NCBI RefSeq assembly: GCF_022347545.1
Contig: NZ_JAKREW010000010.1
Location: 1 to 64,000, forward strand
Reading direction: 5' to 3'
Origin: Terribium retamae
Lineage (GTDB): Bacteria > Pseudomonadota > Alphaproteobacteria > Rhizobiales > Rhizobiaceae
DNA length: 64,000 nucleotides
Positions 51,197 to 59,739 of this stretch are shown piece by piece. The position numbers were made by a program, and so were the translations under genes. The notes below the pieces were generated by a model that did no database searches, was not told the origin of the DNA, and saw only the letters and a list, made by a program, of their open reading frames with translations. Numbering within the stretch: the stretch's first letter is position 1; the number at the start of each line of letters is the position of its first letter.

Positions 51197-51270
51197 TCGA
51201 GGGCTGCCCAGACCTCTTCGCAACCAACAAGATCGTGTCGGGAGCACGGTCATAACAAAGGGGAAGTGAC

Positions 51271-52536
51271 ATGAAGAAACATCTTTTGGCCACCACCATG
51301 CTGGCGGCGCTAGCCGCTTCGGCCGCACCGGCGCTTGCTGCCGATTGCGACATCACCGTCGGGTTGGTCATGGAACTGACAGGACCTGCCGGCGAATATG
51401 GCCAGGCCGGTGCGAAATCCGTCGAAATGGCGTTCCGCGACTTCAACGAAGCCGGAGGTGTCGGCGGCTGCAAGCTCGTGACCGATACACGCGACAGCCA
51501 GAGCCAGGGCAATGTTGCCGTCGATCAGGCGACGCAGTTGGTCAACATCAAGAAGGTGCCGGTCATCATCGGCGGCATCATCTCGTCGGTGTCGATCCCG
51601 ATCCTGACCTCGGTGACCGCGCCGGCTGGTATCGTGCAGGTGTCGCCGGCTTCGTCGTCGCCGACGCTGACCGCGCTCGGCAAGGACGGCAAGACCAACG
51701 GTGTCTTCTTCCGCACCATCACTTCGGATGCACTGCAAGGCACCGCCGCCGCCAAATACGCCATCGACCAGGGCCTGAAGAAACTCGCCATCATCCACGT
51801 CAACAACGACTTCGGCGTCAACATGGTCAAGGAGTTCGCCGACGCCTACAAGAAACTTGGCGGCACCATTACCTCGACCACGCCTTACAACGAAAAGCAG
51901 GCGAGCTATTCAGCCGAGGCGAGTGCCGCGATGGCCGGTGAACCCGAGGCGCTTTACCTGGTCAGCTATCCGGTCGACGGCGCGACGATCGCGCGGGCCT
52001 GGATCTCAGGCGGCGGTGCCCAGAAATTCCTGCTCAATGATGGCATGAACTCTGCCGAGTTCATCGATGCGGTCGGCGCGCAATATCTCAGCGAAGCCTA
52101 TGGCACCTCGTCGGGAACCAGCAAGACGGCGTCGACCGACTATTTCTATGGCGCCTATGAAGCCTTCTCCGGCGGCATCAAGCCGGATGCGCCGGCCGCC
52201 GACCGTTCCTACGATGCGGGTGCGATCGTGGCGCTGGCCATTGCCAAGGCCGGCAAGGGGGATGCCGCCGCGATCAAGGCGGCGATCCCGGAAGTGGTCT
52301 CAGCCAAGGGCGAGCCGGTCCATGCCGGCAAGGAGGAATTCGCCAAGGCGCTGGCATTGATAAAGGAAGGCAAGCCGGTGAAGTACGAAGGTGTCATCGG
52401 CCCGGTCTCATTCGACCAGTATGGCGACATCACCGGCCCGTTCCGTCTGTGGAAGATCAAGGACGGCAAGGTCGAGACGGTGGGTGAGATGAGCGCCGAT
52501 GATGTAGCCAAGGCCAAAGGCGAAATCCAGAAATAG
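51271..52536 (+). CDS. Liv-type ABC transporter substrate-binding protein, 421 aa
   Basis: Signal peptide MKKHLLATTMLAALAASAAPALAAD, then a Periplas_BP_6/LivJ fold: ITVGLVMELTGPAGEYGQAG, GGIISSVSIPILTSVTAPAG, AIIHVNNDFGVNMVKEF, LYLVSYPVDGATIARAW. Strong AAAGGGGAAG ribosome-binding site. It is the binding protein for the Liv permeases and ATPases encoded on the other arm (45443-48904), a split arrangement around the GntR gene. At 421 aa it is longer than LivJ (about 370), closer to binding proteins for aromatic acids, amides or urea. Confidence 0.9.
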   Translation: MKKHLLATTMLAALAASAAPALAADCDITVGLVMELTGPAGEYGQAGAKSVEMAFRDFNEAGGVGGCKLVTDTRDSQSQGNVAVDQATQLVNIKKVPVIIGGIISSVSIPILTSVTAPAGIVQVSPASSSPTLTALGKDGKTNGVFFRTITSDALQGTAAAKYAIDQGLKKLAIIHVNNDFGVNMVKEFADAYKKLGGTITSTTPYNEKQASYSAEASAAMAGEPEALYLVSYPVDGATIARAWISGGGAQKFLLNDGMNSAEFIDAVGAQYLSEAYGTSSGTSKTASTDYFYGAYEAFSGGIKPDAPAADRSYDAGAIVALAIAKAGKGDAAAIKAAIPEVVSAKGEPVHAGKEEFAKALALIKEGKPVKYEGVIGPVSFDQYGDITGPFRLWKIKDGKVETVGEMSADDVAKAKGEIQK

Positions 52537-52653
52537 GTGGGTCTGGATGCAGTCAGTCCATTTCTCGGTCGGTCGACGAATGTCGGCTGACCGGGTTGAT
52601 CTGGCGCTTACGATAGGCTCGCATCAAGAGCGAGGCGCGCTTTGCACAGGCCT

Positions 52654-54201
52654 TCAAGCGCGCGCTGCGTCGGATTCCGGCCGGCCGCGCAAATCTCTCA
52701 GGATGCCCCAGGCGATAGCCAGCAGCATGCCGAGGACAAAACCAGCCGCAGCGCCCAGGACGATCATGATAGGGAGACTGGGCGGCCATGCGCGACCGTT
52801 CGGGGGAACGGCAGTGGAAATGACCTGCACGTTGGTCGTGTCGATCTGCTCGCGTTCAGTGATCTGACGCGCGCGTGACAGGAAGCTTTCATAGATTGCC
52901 GTCTTCGACGCAGCATCGCGCAGAAGTTCGCGCAACGCGACTTCGGACTCGTTGTCGGCGAAGACCCTACTCTTCAGATCATTCATCTTGGCGTTGAGGG
53001 AAGCCAACGACGCTTTGGCCCTGTTGAGATTGACCTTCGCCTGGTCGACGGTGCGTGCAAACTCGGCTTTGAGCTGCGTATCGACGGTTCCGAGCTCGGT
53101 CTTGAGACGGACAATCGTCGGGTGGCGGGGGCCAAACGTCATGGCCTGGGAGTCGATTTGCTGGCGCAGGCTGTTTGCCCTCTCGCGCAATGCGGCAAGC
53201 GTTTCCGAAATCTCGGGGGTGGAGCGGGTTCCATTAGCGCCCGAAGCCACCAAGGCATCGTAATTGGATTGGGCCGCGACGACGCGCGACTGCTCTTCGA
53301 GGATCTGGCCGTTCAGTTGGGTCATTGTCTGAGAGCTGACAAGCTGGCCATTGCTGGAGGCCAGGCTGTGGCTGCGCCGGTAAGCTTCGACTTTTTCTTC
53401 CGCGGCCTGCACGTCGCTCTTGAGCTGTCCGAGTCTCTCTTCGAGAGCAGATGCGGCGCGCTTTGCATCGGAAGCTTCGGCGTTTGCCAGCTCCTCCCGG
53501 AAGGTCTTGACGATGGTTTGCGAAATCAGCACGGCTTTGTCTGCGGTCTCCGCAGACACGGACAGCGTCGTGGCAAACGACTTGTCGTCTGCTGTCGACT
53601 TGACCTGCTTCGCCAAGTTTTTCAAGGCAGTGAGTTTTGGGTCAGCCTTTTCCGCGCCGCCGCGCGATGGGTCGAAGAATTCCGGATCGTTGTAGAGCTC
53701 AAGTTCATTCACGACACGGGAAAGCACGCTGCCGGACGTCAGGATGCGTTGTTTGCTCCGTGCACTGAGGATCTGGCCGTCGATCTGGCCCGATTGCGGA
53801 TAGAGATCGTTCTGTACGACTTGCAGGTTGGCCGGGTTGACCAGGATATCCGTGGTGACCGTGTAACGCTGCTTGCTCAGCATCGAATACGCGCCGCCGA
53901 CGACCCCGCCGACGATCGCCAGCAGACATGCCAGGATGAGGCCCGCACGCAGCCAGACGAAAAGGCGACGAAAATCAAGTTCGAGAAATGTCCCGATCTT
54001 GTCCAACGTCACCGTTGCCACGGGTTCGGACGGGGTCGACGCCGTGCGCTCCGGCGCTGTGGGAGACGTAAGCGCGCTTGCAGCAGTCGAATGCCCTTGC
54101 TGCAATCGCGCAGCGCTGGCCCGCCGCGCGTTTTCAATCCGCTGATAAGGGCTGATACCGGCGTCCGCCGCAGAGATAGGAGGGCGGGAACCCGCGGACA
54201 T
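52654..54201 (-). CDS. Polysaccharide co-polymerase, GumC/Wzz type, 515 aa
   Basis: A cytoplasmic N-terminal tail of about 85 residues leads into a membrane helix (AGLILACLLAIVGGVVGGAY). The Wzz domain follows, then a long coiled-coil periplasmic region (EERLGQLKSDVQAAEEKVEAY, LRERANSLRQQIDSQAM), and a second membrane helix near the end (LPIMIVLGAAAGFVLGMLL). No tyrosine-kinase domain is fused. Such proteins set chain length and help export. It heads the exopolysaccharide locus; its promoter has a 31-base element shared with the polymerase gene. Confidence 0.85.
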   Translation of the reverse strand: MSAGSRPPISAADAGISPYQRIENARRASAARLQQGHSTAASALTSPTAPERTASTPSEPVATVTLDKIGTFLELDFRRLFVWLRAGLILACLLAIVGGVVGGAYSMLSKQRYTVTTDILVNPANLQVVQNDLYPQSGQIDGQILSARSKQRILTSGSVLSRVVNELELYNDPEFFDPSRGGAEKADPKLTALKNLAKQVKSTADDKSFATTLSVSAETADKAVLISQTIVKTFREELANAEASDAKRAASALEERLGQLKSDVQAAEEKVEAYRRSHSLASSNGQLVSSQTMTQLNGQILEEQSRVVAAQSNYDALVASGANGTRSTPEISETLAALRERANSLRQQIDSQAMTFGPRHPTIVRLKTELGTVDTQLKAEFARTVDQAKVNLNRAKASLASLNAKMNDLKSRVFADNESEVALRELLRDAASKTAIYESFLSRARQITEREQIDTTNVQVISTAVPPNGRAWPPSLPIMIVLGAAAGFVLGMLLAIAWGILRDLRGRPESDAARA

Positions 54202-54250
54202 TATGCTAAACCCTTGCTATTCTTCACGCGTAGTCTGATTAACGAAACAT

Positions 54251-54281
54251 CGTTAATATTTTATTTTCCATGTTTGTACAT
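54251..54281. promoter_or_regulatory. Conserved 31-base element, copy 1
   Basis: Upstream of the co-polymerase gene (on the opposite strand to it). 24 of 31 bases match 55609-55639. Core CCATGTTTGT; here it ends in the inverted repeat CATGT/ACATG (54269-54282). Confidence 0.6.
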
Positions 54282-54321
54282 GAGTTGGTAGCCAACCGGC
54301 ATGCTGCGCACAGCGTTAGTC

Positions 54322-55437
54322 CTATGCGCCGAGCAACGCTTCGTATCGATCGCCGATCTTTTTGACGTCGAAATCAGCGGCCCTGCTTTTCAAGGTTGCG
54401 GCAGAGATCGGCTGGTCCAATGTTTCGGACATCGCCTTTGCCAACGCTGCGGCATCGCCAACCGGCACCAGAGTGCCGTAACGGCCGTTCTCGAGAATCT
54501 CACGCGGTCCATGTGGTGCGTCTGTCGAAACCACGGGAACGCCTGCGGCCATTGCTTCAATCAATACGTTGCCAAAGCCCTCGCTTGTGGACGAGAGGAC
54601 AAACAGATCGGCTGCTGCATAACAGGCGGCGGGATCGTTGACGTAACCGGCAAACAGCACATCGGCGCCGACACCGGTTTCTTCGGCGTATGCATGGAGA
54701 TCCTCGCTCAGCGGACCTTCGCCGAAGATGACCAGTCGAGCCGGGCGTTTGGCGCGCAGGATCGCGAAGGCCTGCAATAAGGTCCGATGGTCCTTGACCG
54801 GCACAAGGCGGCCGGCAGTGGCAATGACGGGGCCATTGCCCATCGCTGCCAGTTTTTCCTGCCAGGCATAGGAATGTCGTTGCGAAGTCGTCGCCAGCGG
54901 CAGCGGGTTGTTGATGACGACGACCTTGGATTTGGGGAACCCGCGAGCCATGATGTCATGGCCGACACCCGCCGAAACGGCGATGACTTTCGTCGTGCGC
55001 ATCGCAGCTAGTCTAGAAAGCCAGGAAGTCGCAATCCTGGCGCCACGCGTGCTGGCCGGCAGCGACGCCGCTGCATGGAAGCTCGGAAAGAACATCGCGC
55101 GGCTCCGCGCCAGCAGCAGTGCCATCGTCATGACCAGATTGGCGAATTCGGGCCCGCAGTAAACCGCATCCGGATCGAGACGTCTGAACAGCCGGGCGCT
55201 TCGCACGATACCTTTCAGCGTTGCGAACTTGCCGTAACGATCGTTTCTTACGGGAAGGCCAAAGTTGATGAGATGCACGGTGGGAGAACGCAGCGCTGCG
55301 TTAGGCCCTTCCGCGTTCCAGGTGAAAAGTGTGACGTCGTGACCGCGGGCCGCCAGTTCGTTTGCCATGAGGACAAAGACACGCTCTGCGCCGCCGCCCG
55401 TCAGGCTTGCTATGTGAAAAACGATACGCTTCCCCAC
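54322..55437 (-). CDS. Glycosyltransferase family 4, 371 aa
   Basis: GT-B fold: N-terminal SLTGGGAERVFVLMANELAARGHDVTLF (two parts), C-terminal donor site with GRLVPVKDHRTLLQAF and the E-x7-E motif in STSEGFGNVLIEAMAAGVPVV. These are the retaining GT4 hallmarks. It adds a sugar to a growing lipid-linked repeat unit at the inner membrane. It stands between the co-polymerase and polymerase genes, facing away from the polymerase. Acceptor and donor unknown. Confidence 0.88.
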   Translation of the reverse strand: MGKRIVFHIASLTGGGAERVFVLMANELAARGHDVTLFTWNAEGPNAALRSPTVHLINFGLPVRNDRYGKFATLKGIVRSARLFRRLDPDAVYCGPEFANLVMTMALLLARSRAMFFPSFHAAASLPASTRGARIATSWLSRLAAMRTTKVIAVSAGVGHDIMARGFPKSKVVVINNPLPLATTSQRHSYAWQEKLAAMGNGPVIATAGRLVPVKDHRTLLQAFAILRAKRPARLVIFGEGPLSEDLHAYAEETGVGADVLFAGYVNDPAACYAAADLFVLSSTSEGFGNVLIEAMAAGVPVVSTDAPHGPREILENGRYGTLVPVGDAAALAKAMSETLDQPISAATLKSRAADFDVKKIGDRYEALLGA

Positions 55438-55608
55438 GGATTATGCCCCTGCTGCCGGTCTGTATACGCCCTGGCTAGTTTCGGCCGCTCGGTTGCGGCT
55501 TCGGCATGCTCGCCAGCTTGATGCGGCCCCTGATGTCGAAATCCGCCCGCCAAAACATGGTGCCTACTCGTTAAAATTCACTAAGTGGCGTCAGCCCCGA
55601 CGATCGCT

Positions 55609-55639
55609 TGTTAATACTTCATTCGCCATGTTTGTTTAT
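55609..55639 (+). promoter_or_regulatory. Conserved 31-base element, copy 2
   Basis: Lies 92 bases before the polymerase ATG in an AT-rich promoter region. Matches 54251-54281 at 24 of 31 positions; core CCATGTTTGT. Confidence 0.6.
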
Positions 55640-55730
55640 CTTGTTGCATTGTATCCTAGTGCGTTTTGCGGAGACTGACTTGGTCTCGTTGGCCAGGATG
55701 CCCTGTTGGTTGTCTCCACGTGGATAGGTC

Positions 55731-57038
55731 ATGAGCTCTCTCGCCGGCGGATCGGAAAGATTGGCGACCAGCCAGGCGCGCCGTCAGAATGCGCTATCCA
55801 TCCTGTTGCTGTTCTGTGCAGCGTCGGCATTTCTGCTTCGCTTCACGATGTCGGTGCAGACGATGAACAGGTTCGTTCCCTACACGACCGACGGGGGACC
55901 CTTTTACGCCAAATTGCATTTCGGCACTTATGCGATTTTCCTGCTGCTTGTTCTCGTCCTCTTCAGCAGACCCTTCTTGTTGCATCGCGACGAAGTCGGG
56001 CTCTTCAAAGCCCTGCTGTTCTTCTCGGCTTCCACGGTCGTCCTGGTGGCCTATCTGTTCATCGCCGGCCACGCGAATGCATCGGGCTTTGTCATTGACG
56101 CATATACGGTAGCCAGCGCGGCAGGTCTGGTGATGCTGGGTCTTAATACAGACACGCGGCGGAGGCTGGGCGACGCCGTGTTGGCGATGCTGATATTAAG
56201 CGCTTCGATTGGCATCGTCGAAGCAGTGACCCAGCATCGCTTCATGCCCTATTCAGAAGCCGAACTGGCTTTCAGGCCCATCGGCCTGTCGTCGCATCCG
56301 CTGTCTCTTGGGGGTATCTCTGCTACAGCCATCGGCTTCGTGGCGATGACGAACTGGCGCATGTGGGTGCGGTTGAGCGCTATCTTCATACTATACGTTG
56401 GTTGTGCCGCATCCGGAGCTCGTACCGCGCTGATCCTCGCTTCCGGCGAAATTCTCGTTCTGCTGCTTTTCGTGCGCTGGCCACGCCTGTCGCCCAAGCA
56501 TGAGCGCCAAGCCAAGTTTATCGTGTTGTTGTTTACTCTAGCAGCCGGCGCAGCGCTGGTGGCTGTGATGTTCGCAGGCGGTCTGCTCGTTCGTTTCGGC
56601 GACACGCTCTTTGACGCGAATTTCATGTCACGCATCACGATCTACCAGGTCTTCAGCTATGTCAGCTGGAAAGACATCTTTCTTGGTATGGATGGTGGCG
56701 AGCTCCTGAAGATCGTCAACGAGAAGCTGAACCTGCCCTTTATCGAGAGCGCGCCGGTCGTGATCATCATGATGTTCGGCTTGCCCGCCGGTTTGCTTTT
56801 TATGGCGCTGATACTCTGGTTTATTTTTCGGCTGCTGCGTGGTGCTGCGATGCCGGCATGGATAGCTACCATCACATATCTGCTTGCTTCGCTGTCGAAC
56901 AATGCGCTGACGTCAAAAGCGCCGGATATCGGGATGCTCGTGGTGTTGCTGCTGGCCTATCGAAATCCGCTGGAGCGGAGGTCGTCGACCGCTTCTGTAT
57001 CCGAGCGAAACTCAGATCCGAGGCCGCAGTCTCGGTAA
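55731..57038 (+). CDS. Polysaccharide polymerase/O-antigen ligase-like membrane protein (VpsF/Wzy type), 435 aa
   Basis: About ten to twelve hydrophobic helices with a larger loop after residue 150 and a conserved-looking GLSSHPLSLGGISA followed by SGARTALILASGE, the pattern of Wzy and WaaL proteins where an Arg and a His act on the undecaprenyl-linked sugar. It would polymerise or ligate repeat units at the periplasmic face. Transcribed alone; it converges with the GINT1-like gene only 7 bases later. VpsF-like naming is tentative. Confidence 0.75.
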   Translation: MSSLAGGSERLATSQARRQNALSILLLFCAASAFLLRFTMSVQTMNRFVPYTTDGGPFYAKLHFGTYAIFLLLVLVLFSRPFLLHRDEVGLFKALLFFSASTVVLVAYLFIAGHANASGFVIDAYTVASAAGLVMLGLNTDTRRRLGDAVLAMLILSASIGIVEAVTQHRFMPYSEAELAFRPIGLSSHPLSLGGISATAIGFVAMTNWRMWVRLSAIFILYVGCAASGARTALILASGEILVLLLFVRWPRLSPKHERQAKFIVLLFTLAAGAALVAVMFAGGLLVRFGDTLFDANFMSRITIYQVFSYVSWKDIFLGMDGGELLKIVNEKLNLPFIESAPVVIIMMFGLPAGLLFMALILWFIFRLLRGAAMPAWIATITYLLASLSNNALTSKAPDIGMLVVLLLAYRNPLERRSSTASVSERNSDPRPQSR

Positions 57039-57045
57039 GTTCAAA

Positions 57046-58500
57046 TCAACCGGCGCTATCCACGACTTCAACTCGACCTGCACGATTGAGCGTATGGATT
57101 CCCGAGCGGGCCCATGCCGGACCAGTATCTATCGGGCGGGGTGGCGCGAACCGAACATCGAAATCGTCAAGCTGCTCCAACCGCATCAGCCCCAAGCCGC
57201 CACCATAGGCGCTCGATCCGTTTTGTACCGGCAGCACCGGGGCATCACCGCGCCGAATAAAGGCGCCGCCGGGTCGGGTTTTCGAGTGGTCGACCGCGAT
57301 GGGATTGAGGGCATGCGCGATCCAGGGGCCGCGCAAGGAGGAAGCCGAATAGACTGCCATCGTGTCCGACGCGCTGCCGTAGCCAAACTTCTCCGTTCCC
57401 AGCAACCAATAGCGCCCATCTGTTTCGAGCAGCGTCGCATCATTGAATTGTCTGCCCGTTATCAGAACAGTGTCGCGCGTCCAGCGATCTGGAAACCGTT
57501 CGGCCCGATAGAGCACAAGCTCATGCGCCGCGGCGCTTTCGGGGATCATGAAAATTTCCCCTTCGTGGGCGAATACCTGCGGGTATGAAAGGTGATGCGG
57601 CTCTTCCAGCACGACTCGGGGCACGCCGAAAGTCCCATCGCCGCCCAGCTCGGCAACGGAAATCACCCCACGGCCTGTCGCATAAGGAAACTCTTCGACA
57701 AACAGATAGCAGCGGCCATCGTGCTCGAAGACAAACGGATCAGCGTAGAACCGCCGCCCATCGTCCGGGAGGACTGTGAAGGGCGTGCCGTCGAGTCTGC
57801 CGGTTTCGGCGACGCCTGCCCCGTCGATCAGCCGATAAGCGACTTGCCAGTAAAAGGGGCGCCGCCCAAGTTTGAATTTTTGCTTCGCTCGGCACCACAA
57901 GTCCCTGAAGAAATGAGGAAGGTAGCGGCGGAGAAATTCGTCGCCTGTCGTGATCGGCGTTGGCAAATCGGCCACTGGTACGAGCTTGCCGGCCATGAAA
58001 CGCGCAACGCTCTGCACGAGCAGCGAAATGGCTCCAGCGAGCAGGTCGTTGCAACTGCGGGACAGCCAGAGACGATCCCACTGCACTGGCCGCCCCCGGG
58101 CAACTGTCGTTCCATCGAGACGAACCGCAAGTTCCGGCAAACATTTACCTGCCAGTATTTCGACCACCCCCGCTGGGAAGGTATTGTGGCCGCAAAATTC
58201 GAGCGTCAAGACTGGCACGCCTGGTCTGATAGCACCGGCGGCCGGGTTGGCGGTGAGGTCGATGACAATGTCCGCAGGGCCGGAATCGCTCTCGGGCAGT
58301 GGCTCGGAAAGGCTTGCCAGCGAGGGACCGAAACGCCAGCTCTCGATCGCCAGGACAGTGTCCAATCCACGCGCAGGAGGCGTGGGTACTGGTACATGGC
58401 GGCTCGAAACCGCATGGCCAGCCGCTTTCAGACGCGCCAAAAGTTCATTTTGCCAGCGCCGAGATCCGTCAGCATGGCTGATGATTAAAATACTGGCCAA
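57046..58500 (-). CDS. GINT1-like/five-blade propeller carbohydrate protein, 484 aa
   Basis: Residues 1-160 resemble a formyltransferase-like or Rossmann region (MASILIISHADGSRRWQNEL). Residues about 230-470 are a five-bladed propeller with RRFYADPFVFEHDGRCYLFVEE, HLSYPQVFAHEGEIFMIPES, NDATLLETDGRYWLLGTEKF and SKTRPGGAFIRR, the acidic-Asp pattern of GH43/GH32-like folds. The nearest family I know is the N-terminal domain of plant glucosamine inositolphosphorylceramide transferase (GINT1), whose bacterial forms occur in polysaccharide loci. Enzyme activity is not proven. Confidence 0.65.
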   Translation of the reverse strand: MASILIISHADGSRRWQNELLARLKAAGHAVSSRHVPVPTPPARGLDTVLAIESWRFGPSLASLSEPLPESDSGPADIVIDLTANPAAGAIRPGVPVLTLEFCGHNTFPAGVVEILAGKCLPELAVRLDGTTVARGRPVQWDRLWLSRSCNDLLAGAISLLVQSVARFMAGKLVPVADLPTPITTGDEFLRRYLPHFFRDLWCRAKQKFKLGRRPFYWQVAYRLIDGAGVAETGRLDGTPFTVLPDDGRRFYADPFVFEHDGRCYLFVEEFPYATGRGVISVAELGGDGTFGVPRVVLEEPHHLSYPQVFAHEGEIFMIPESAAAHELVLYRAERFPDRWTRDTVLITGRQFNDATLLETDGRYWLLGTEKFGYGSASDTMAVYSASSLRGPWIAHALNPIAVDHSKTRPGGAFIRRGDAPVLPVQNGSSAYGGGLGLMRLEQLDDFDVRFAPPRPIDTGPAWARSGIHTLNRAGRVEVVDSAG

Positions 58501-58917
58501 GTGAATATGTTCTTTTAAACCCCAACCCGCTTAAGCTATCCCTTGATTTGGTCTCTCCAATCAAGAGGCTAGTTTAGCAGAGCCACATGGACCGGTCACA
58601 AATCATATGTCAAGGATGAGGTCACCGACGTACTTTCCAAGATGTTGTCATCCCTGCATTGATTATTCGCAATTTCAAAGCGGGCCGTTGGTGGCCAGAT
58701 TGCCGAACGAGGATTGTGCTCAATCCTGCCCACAAACGCCCACAAGGCCGAGATTGCGGATCATGTTCGACATGAGGCCAGAGGCTGCTTGGCACAAGAA
58801 GCCGATCGAAGCCCGGGCTCTACCCGCCTGGCGTAAAGCAGGCAGGTCCGACCGTCGCGTCAACGGCAAAAAGCCACGGACCGGTCGGTCGGCCTCTCTA
58901 TCGAGAGCGGAGGCCGC
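58501..58917. other. Divergent intergenic region of the exopolysaccharide locus
   Basis: No gene supported. It should carry promoters for the GINT1-like gene (-) and the WecB/TagA gene (+). GGAGG at 58909-58913 is the ribosome-binding site of the latter. The 104-codon plus frame at 58607 has no ribosome-binding site and no domain. Confidence 0.5.
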
Positions 58918-59721
58918 ATGAGCGCAGCGGACGGGGCATGGACGCAGCACGCCCTTCTGGCGTCACGGCGTCGCGAGTTCCTTGGAACTTCAATCCACGC
59001 GCTGACCATGGCCGAGACACTGGCCATCATCGAAGAAGCGATCCGCTTGCGGCGGCCGTTGCATCACGTGGTCGTCAACGTCGCCACAATCGTGAGCATG
59101 AGGCAGAGCGCCGAATTGCACGAGGATATTGCAGCGGCGGACATGGTTAACGTCGACGGCAAAGGCGTGCTTTGGGGCGCACGCCTCTGTGGTGTGGAGC
59201 TGCCGGAGCGCGTGGCAAATTATGACGTCATGCTCAACCTGTTCAGCCTATGCGCGGAGCGCGGCTACAAGCCTTTCCTGCTGGGCGCCGAACAACATGT
59301 TCTCGATGCGGTTGCAACGCGGCTTGCCAAAGATTATCCGAGCCTCGTTGTTGCCGGTCGGCGCAACGGTTATTTCAAGCCTGATGATGAGGCTGGCATC
59401 GTTGCGGCAATCAATGGATCGGGTGCCGACTGCCTTTTTGTGGCTATGCCCACGCCGAACAAGGAGCGCTTTCTCAAGCGCTATCGAGATGAGCTCAAGC
59501 CGAGTTTTGTAACAGGTGTCGGTGGCGGTTTCGATGTCTACGGCGGTAAGGTCGCCAGGGCGCCGGTACTCATTCAGGAGGTCGGGCTTGAGTGGGTGTT
59601 CCGCCTTGTACAGGAACCGCGACGTTTGTGGCGCCGTTATTACGATACCAATACTGCCTATGCGGGATTGTTGTTTCGGGAGCTTCGGAACCGGTGGGCA
59701 CGCCGAAATGTCAGCCAATAA
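58918..59721 (+). CDS. WecB/TagA/CpsF-family glycosyltransferase, 267 aa
   Basis: GT26 family: HHVVVNVATIVSMRQSAEL, the catalytic region AADMVNVDGKGVLWGARLCG with its conserved Asp, PFLLGAEQHVLDAVATRL, and VGGGFDVYGGKVARAPVLIQ near the end. Members transfer N-acetylmannosaminuronate or related sugars onto a lipid carrier in early repeat-unit assembly. The start follows GGAGG. Converges with the flippase gene after 18 bases. Confidence 0.9.
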   Translation: MSAADGAWTQHALLASRRREFLGTSIHALTMAETLAIIEEAIRLRRPLHHVVVNVATIVSMRQSAELHEDIAAADMVNVDGKGVLWGARLCGVELPERVANYDVMLNLFSLCAERGYKPFLLGAEQHVLDAVATRLAKDYPSLVVAGRRNGYFKPDDEAGIVAAINGSGADCLFVAMPTPNKERFLKRYRDELKPSFVTGVGGGFDVYGGKVARAPVLIQEVGLEWVFRLVQEPRRLWRRYYDTNTAYAGLLFRELRNRWARRNVSQ

Positions 59722-59739
59722 GGCGGCTTTGGCGACGGA

